From NCBI GenBank assembly GCA_947501475.1, contig CANMWA010000001.1, positions 372,001-436,000 of the forward strand: DNA of 64,000 bases. Reading direction: 5' to 3'. Source of the stretch: an uncultured Aquimarina sp. (GTDB lineage Bacteria; Bacteroidota; Bacteroidia; Flavobacteriales; Flavobacteriaceae). The notes beneath the pieces were generated by a model, which did not search any database, was not told the origin of the DNA, and worked only from the letters and a program-made list of their open reading frames with translations. How positions within the stretch are numbered: position 1 is the stretch's first letter; every line of letters begins with the position of its first letter. The position numbers were made by a program, and so were the translations under genes. Below, piece after piece: positions 58,643 to 64,000 of this stretch.

Positions 58643-59395
58643 ATGACAAAAATAACACAATACCTAGTTGCCTTTATCATCTTTATTATTTCGATGATAC
58701 ATAGTTATGGGCAGTCAAAAAATATCAATGTAGATCATTTTGATAAAGTAACTGTAAGCCCACATATTCAGGTAACGTTTAAAAAAGGAGATACAGAAAG
58801 TGTTTTTATAGAAAGTTCAAATGTACCTCATGAAAAAATTAATATTGAAACATCAGGCAACAAACTTCAAATCTATTTAGACGATGCCAAAATGGTGACC
58901 AAAAATGTAACGGTTAAAGAAGATGGATGGAAACGTAAAGTGCCAATCTATAAAGGCACACAAGTTATTGCCATTGTTACATACAAAGAACTTAAAGAAC
59001 TTTCGATAGGAGGAGAAGAGGTAATAATCTGTAAAAGCCCTATAGAAAGAGAAGACTTTAAACTAAAACTTTACGGAGAATCCAAAACAACTATGAATTC
59101 TTTGAAACTAAATTCACTACAAGTTTCTATGTATGGCGAGAGTTATCTTAACATTGAAGAAGGAACAGTAAACAATCAAAGATATACAGTATACGGAGAA
59201 GGAAAAATAAACACACTGGGAATGACTAACAAAAACACAAAAATTACTGCTTATGGCGAAGGTAATTTTAGGATCAAGGTTTCAGAAAATCTTAAAGTTA
59301 CGGCCTTTGGAGAAGCAACAGTTGCTTACCAAGGAAATCCATCTGTGAGTAAAGGAATCGTAATAGGAGATGCTACGATTCAAAAAATGAATTAA
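58643..59395 (+). CDS. DUF2807 / head-GIN domain secreted protein
   Basis: Signal peptide; repeated short-strand pattern (YGESKTTMNSLKLNSLQVSMYGESYLNI..AYGEGNFRIKV..AFGEATVAYQGNPSVSKG). Confidence 0.82.
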   Translation: MTKITQYLVAFIIFIISMIHSYGQSKNINVDHFDKVTVSPHIQVTFKKGDTESVFIESSNVPHEKINIETSGNKLQIYLDDAKMVTKNVTVKEDGWKRKVPIYKGTQVIAIVTYKELKELSIGGEEVIICKSPIEREDFKLKLYGESKTTMNSLKLNSLQVSMYGESYLNIEEGTVNNQRYTVYGEGKINTLGMTNKNTKITAYGEGNFRIKVSENLKVTAFGEATVAYQGNPSVSKGIVIGDATIQKMN

Positions 59396-59439
59396 AAGTC
59401 ATCAATACAATCAAATTCGAACATCAAAAAACAACAGTT

Positions 59440-61872
59440 ATGTTTAAAAATCATCTTAAAATAGCTTGGAGAAGTCTTAGAAAACAACCCTTTTTTACAT
59501 TCCTAAATACTTTTGGGCTAGCCGTTGGTATGGCAGGGGGGTTGCTTATATCCTTATATATCTATGATGAGCTAAACTATGACACCATGTTTGCAGATGC
59601 TGATCGTATTCATAGAGTAAATGCAGATATTAAATTTGGAGGAGAAACCAATGCTTCGGCTGAAGTCTCTGCTCCTATGGCTGCAGCGATGGAAAGAGAT
59701 TTTTCGCAGGTAGAGATGACTACAAGGTTTAGAAATGTAGGTAGTGTATTAATTAAAAAAAATGAGGCAGAGACAAATGTGAAAGAATTACTCGGCGCAT
59801 ATGCAGATGCTACTTTTTTTGACATGTTTGGAATACAATTATTATATGGAGATACTGAAACTGCTTTAACAAAACCTAATACTTTGGTATTAACCAAAAC
59901 CGCTGCCGAAAAACATTTTGGACTTCATGAAGCATTAGGGCAAATAGTTGTGTTAGAAAACACTCAAACATATACTGTAACGGGTATAATAGAAGATCTT
60001 CCACAAAATTCTTTTCTTAAAGATCGTAGTGTTCTTATGGCCATGGCTGGATATGAAGATGCACAAGAAAATGAATGGACTAGCCATAATTATTTCACAT
60101 TTGTGAAACTAATAGAAGGGACAGACATGAATGATTTTCAGACCCTTTTACAAGCTATGGTTGGTAAGTACATTATACCATACGTACAAGCTTTTTACCC
60201 AGGTATAACAGAAGAACAATTTATTGCTTCTGGTAATTATTTGAAATATAATACGATACCATTAACTGACATTCATCTGTATTCTAACAAAAACATAGAG
60301 ATGAGTGCAAATAGTAGCATTCAAAATGTCTATATCCTCTCTTTTATAGGGATATTCCTAATCCTATTGGCAAGTGTAAATTTTATGAATTTATCAACCG
60401 CCCATTCTCTTAAAAGAGCCAAAGAAGTCGGGGTTCGTAAAACCTTAGGATCTAATAAATCAGATTTAATTAGGCAATTTCTTACAGAATCTGCTATGAT
60501 TTCTTTTGTTTCACTACTCTTGGCTATTATTGTTGCAACAGTAGCACTTCCTTTTTTTAATGAACTTTCGGGAAAAACTATTTCTATACCTTTTACCAAT
60601 CCTATTTTCTGGGCATTATTGCTTTTTGCAACTGTTTTATTAGGGCTTTTTTCAGGTAGTTATCCAGCATTTTTTATGTCAAGATTTATGCCTATCAAAG
60701 TACTTAAAGGAACTGGAGGAGTTAATCTTGGAGGGGGTAAAATAAGAAACTCATTGGTCATTTTTCAATTTGCGATATCTGTTTTTTTGATCGTAAGCAC
60801 CTTGGTTGTTTTTCAGCAACTAGAATTTATTCAAAATAAGGATGTTGGTTATACTAAGGATCAGATTTTGATTATTGAAGATGTGTATGCAGCAGGAAAC
60901 CAGACAAGAGCCTTTAAAGAAGAAATTCAACAACTTGGACAAGTAGAAAGTGTATCTTTAAGTGGTTATTTACCTACACCATCCTCTCGAAGTAATACTT
61001 CATATTACAAAGACGGATCTACCGAACAAGAAAATGCTTTAAACATGCAGGCTTGGCGTGTAGATCATGATTATATATCTACTCTTGATATAGAACTCAT
61101 AGCCGGACGTAATTTTAACAAAGAATTTAGTGCAGACTCTACTGCAATCCTACTAAATGAGACCGCTATAGCGGTATTAGGTTTACAACCCGAGGATGCC
61201 TTAGGAGTTAGACTCTCACGCGATTTAGGTACAGAAAACCCAGTGTTTTTTAAAGTAATCGGAGTGATAAAGAATTTCCACTTCGAATCACTTAGAGAAG
61301 ACATTAGGGCTTTGAGCCTTTCTTTGGGTCGCTCTTCAGGAGCTATGTCTGTAAAGTTAGCCGCAGGGGATTTTTCAAATACGATAGCAAGTATTGAGAA
61401 TATATGGAAAAAAGTAGCTCCGGGACAACCTTTTAGTTATCGTTTTATGGAGGATTCTTTTAATACCACATATCAGGCAGAACAGCGCTTAGGGCGCGTT
61501 TTTGTCACATTTACTATACTCTCAATTTTAATAGCATGCTTGGGATTGTTTGGATTAGCCGCCTTTAATGCTGAAAAACGAACCAAAGAAATTGGTGTAA
61601 GAAAAGTTATGGGCGCAAGTGTGTCTCAAATCACCTATAAGCTTACCATTGACTTTCTAAAACTTGTTGGGATATCAATTTTAGTTTCATTGCCTTTAGG
61701 ATGGTATATCATGAACAAATGGTTAGAAGACTTTTCTTATCGAATAGAAATTGGATGGGAAATATTTGCCATAGCTGCTCTTTTGGCAGTTATCATTTCG
61801 ATAATCACAGTAAGCTATCAAAGTATAAAGGCGGCAATAGTCAACCCAATAAAAAGTTTACGAACCGAATAA
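59440..61872 (+). CDS. ABC transporter permease (FtsX/MacB-like with MacB_PCD domain)
   Basis: KIAWRSLRKQPFFTFLNTFGLAVGMAGGLLI; SAHSLKRAKEVGVRKTLGSNKSDL-type motif; AFNAEKRTKEIGVRKVMGAS. Confidence 0.94.
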   Translation: MFKNHLKIAWRSLRKQPFFTFLNTFGLAVGMAGGLLISLYIYDELNYDTMFADADRIHRVNADIKFGGETNASAEVSAPMAAAMERDFSQVEMTTRFRNVGSVLIKKNEAETNVKELLGAYADATFFDMFGIQLLYGDTETALTKPNTLVLTKTAAEKHFGLHEALGQIVVLENTQTYTVTGIIEDLPQNSFLKDRSVLMAMAGYEDAQENEWTSHNYFTFVKLIEGTDMNDFQTLLQAMVGKYIIPYVQAFYPGITEEQFIASGNYLKYNTIPLTDIHLYSNKNIEMSANSSIQNVYILSFIGIFLILLASVNFMNLSTAHSLKRAKEVGVRKTLGSNKSDLIRQFLTESAMISFVSLLLAIIVATVALPFFNELSGKTISIPFTNPIFWALLLFATVLLGLFSGSYPAFFMSRFMPIKVLKGTGGVNLGGGKIRNSLVIFQFAISVFLIVSTLVVFQQLEFIQNKDVGYTKDQILIIEDVYAAGNQTRAFKEEIQQLGQVESVSLSGYLPTPSSRSNTSYYKDGSTEQENALNMQAWRVDHDYISTLDIELIAGRNFNKEFSADSTAILLNETAIAVLGLQPEDALGVRLSRDLGTENPVFFKVIGVIKNFHFESLREDIRALSLSLGRSSGAMSVKLAAGDFSNTIASIENIWKKVAPGQPFSYRFMEDSFNTTYQAEQRLGRVFVTFTILSILIACLGLFGLAAFNAEKRTKEIGVRKVMGASVSQITYKLTIDFLKLVGISILVSLPLGWYIMNKWLEDFSYRIEIGWEIFAIAALLAVIISIITVSYQSIKAAIVNPIKSLRTE

Positions 61873-61897
61873 ATCAATCATCAAAAAACAAACAGTT

Positions 61898-64000
61898 ATG
61901 TTTAAACTATATTTTAAAGTAGCGTGGAGAAACCTTGTAAAGAACAAGGTCTATTCTGGGATTAATATCATAGGTCTTGCCATTGGTTTGACAGCAGGTT
62001 TTTTGATTTTATTATATGTAAGCTTTGAGCTTAGTTATGATAAGTTTCATTCAAAAGGAGATGATATATATAGAGTAGTAGCTAATCTTAAAACACCTTC
62101 AGATAATATAGAAACTAATATGCCTGCCTGGGCAGTACCACCAAATTTAGAGAAACAGTTTCCCGAAATAATATCTGCAGTTCGAATTTTGAACATGAAT
62201 ATGTTGGTTCGAAATAATGAAATCAAATTTAAAGAATCCAATGCAGTAGCTGCAGACTCATCTTTTTTTAAGGTATTTGATTTTAAATTATTGCAAGGAA
62301 ACTCGCAAAATGCTATTAAAGAACCATTTAGTGTTGTTTTGTCAAAGACTACGGCAAAAAAATATTTTGGTAGCCAAGATCCAATAGGAAAATCATTAAA
62401 AATCTTTGATGATGGTTCTATTGCCACAGTTACAGGTGTTATGGAAGATATTCCTGAAAATTCACATATCAAACCAGATATTGTATTATCCTTAACGACT
62501 TTTACAAAGATACTCAACAAAGAGTTGGATACTTACTGGGGTAATTATGATCCGTCGGCATATATTCTTGTAAATCCAAAGGCCAACCTAGATCAATTAC
62601 AAGCAAAGTTTCCAGATTTTTTAGAAAGAAATAGCGGAGAAGAAATGAGAAAGATGGAAATGTATGTCACATTATTTCTTGAACCACTAGAAGATTTATA
62701 TTTAAATTCTAATCGAGGAGGTAATGGAAGCGGGAGTATTACAAATGTTTATATATTTTCTATAGTTGCATTTTTTATCTTACTCATAGCCGCTATTAAT
62801 TTTATAAATCTAACCACAGCACGTTCTGTAGAGAGAGCAAAAGAAGTTGGTATTCGTAAGGTAATAGGGGCAGAAAAAGGCCAGTTAGCACTACAATTTG
62901 TGGGAGAATCTATCATTATTAGTTTGATTGCATTTATAATTAGCATTGTTATTACTACATTATTACTGCCTTTTTTTAATGAAACTGCAGGAAAAATAGT
63001 AAGTGAAGGTGTTCTTACAGATGCGAATAAACTACTGATACTTTTTGCCATTGCTCTGGGGATTGGTACGCTTGCAGGTTTATACCCAGCATTCGTACTT
63101 TCATCGTTTAAACCTGTGAGTGTTCTTAAAGGTAATTTTTCTAAAGGTAGTCGAGGAACCATACTAAGAAAAGGCTTGGTTATTACACAATTTACAATAT
63201 CAATTGCATTGATTATAGGTACGATCATTATATATAACCAAACGAGCTATATGCGTGATCAAGAATTAGGCTTTAGTAAAGAACAGTTACTTATTTTGGA
63301 AACCAATGCTTCTGCCGAACAATTAGCGCTCAAAAGTGCTATTGAAAAACTTCCGGGAGTAGAATCCACAAGTCTAGGATCAAGTATTCCCGGAGGAGGA
63401 AATTCGAATGCCTATTCTGAAATAGAAAATAAAAGTGGAGATCTGCAAATTGCAAATCTTGCGCTCTACTTTGTTGATTACGATTATATCCCTCAATTTG
63501 AATTTAAAATTATAGCAGGTAGATCATTTTCAAAAGAGTTTGCTACAGATTCTACTGAAGCGATGGTTATTAATGAAGAAACTTCAAAATTATTGGGATA
63601 CAACAATCCTGAAGAAGCCATTGGGGCAAAATTCAAACAATGGGGAAGTGAAGGGAAGATCATAGGAGTAATACAAGATTTTCATTTTAGATCGTTGCAA
63701 CAAAACATCAGCCCCATGACGATGCGTATTCAATCCAACCGAAATGATCATTTGGCAGTCAAAGTCAATGCAAAAAGCATCTCACAAACCATTGCTTCTA
63801 TCAAAGATAAGTGGAATACCATACTACCAGCAGAGCCTTTTGAATATTATTTTCTGGATGAATTTTTTGATGAACAATATCGTACTGAAGAGCGATTTGG
63901 AAGCTTGTTCCTAAATTTTGCGATACTCGCTATTTTGATTTCCTGTCTTGGATTACTTGGCCTAGCTGCCTATAGTACACTACAACGCAAAAGAGAAATT
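61898..64000 (+). CDS. Second ABC transporter permease (FtsX/MacB-like), 3' truncated by window edge
   Basis: ATG at 61898 and frame open to base 64000 (701 codons): MFKLYFKVAWRNLVKNKVYSGINIIGLAIGLTAGFLI..TARSVERAKEVGIRKVIGAEKGQL..GLAAYSTLQRKREI. Absent from the + strand ORF track because there is no stop in the window. Confidence 0.93.
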   Translation, partial: MFKLYFKVAWRNLVKNKVYSGINIIGLAIGLTAGFLILLYVSFELSYDKFHSKGDDIYRVVANLKTPSDNIETNMPAWAVPPNLEKQFPEIISAVRILNMNMLVRNNEIKFKESNAVAADSSFFKVFDFKLLQGNSQNAIKEPFSVVLSKTTAKKYFGSQDPIGKSLKIFDDGSIATVTGVMEDIPENSHIKPDIVLSLTTFTKILNKELDTYWGNYDPSAYILVNPKANLDQLQAKFPDFLERNSGEEMRKMEMYVTLFLEPLEDLYLNSNRGGNGSGSITNVYIFSIVAFFILLIAAINFINLTTARSVERAKEVGIRKVIGAEKGQLALQFVGESIIISLIAFIISIVITTLLLPFFNETAGKIVSEGVLTDANKLLILFAIALGIGTLAGLYPAFVLSSFKPVSVLKGNFSKGSRGTILRKGLVITQFTISIALIIGTIIIYNQTSYMRDQELGFSKEQLLILETNASAEQLALKSAIEKLPGVESTSLGSSIPGGGNSNAYSEIENKSGDLQIANLALYFVDYDYIPQFEFKIIAGRSFSKEFATDSTEAMVINEETSKLLGYNNPEEAIGAKFKQWGSEGKIIGVIQDFHFRSLQQNISPMTMRIQSNRNDHLAVKVNAKSISQTIASIKDKWNTILPAEPFEYYFLDEFFDEQYRTEERFGSLFLNFAILAILISCLGLLGLAAYSTLQRKREI

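Noticed and set aside
62047-63228. Minus-strand ORFs at the window end
   Set aside because: They are antisense to the open-ended permease CDS beginning at 61898, which the ORF track omits only because its stop lies outside the window.
1-64000. tRNA or rRNA genes
   Set aside because: No cloverleaf/GTTCGAATC-type T-arm or rRNA-like segment was recognised by eye; a tRNAscan-SE/Infernal run would be needed to confirm absence.

Overview
This 64 kb window is AT-rich chromosomal DNA from a Bacteroidetes bacterium, most likely marine Flavobacteriaceae. Support for that placement includes TAnnTTTG-type promoters, gldH next to ricT, many outer-membrane barrels and lipoproteins, and short convergent-gene terminators. 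Most of it is ordinary core genome: pheS, trpS, recA, trhO, ricT-gldH-PBP1A, scoAB, nadD, gmk, yicC, a heme cluster (hemH, hemA-C-D-E, hemF, plus a hemJ-like gene), and a two-component-linked ABC efflux operon. I saw no rRNA, CRISPR array or intact IS element. The strongest unusual signals are: (1) a hemD gene whose 5' end is fused in frame to a DUF559-type endonuclease ORF bracketed by inverted 36-nt REP-like palindromes, with a third 36-nt (12-codon) copy inside the HemD coding sequence; (2) a nested palindromic array of degenerate ~21-nt units at 38462-38600, whose two strands encode convergent heptad-like peptides ending in the same TTAAAATTTTAA centre; (3) an ECF sigma factor followed by a protein combining an anti-sigma-like N-terminus, a TM helix, a long linker and an OM beta-barrel; (4) a transglutaminase-7TM / ATP-grasp / OM-barrel cluster; (5) a candidate sigma-54 promoter with an upstream 13-13-13 dyad in front of the efflux operon next to an NtrC/NtrB pair; and (6) small unannotated ORFs and structured intergenic segments.
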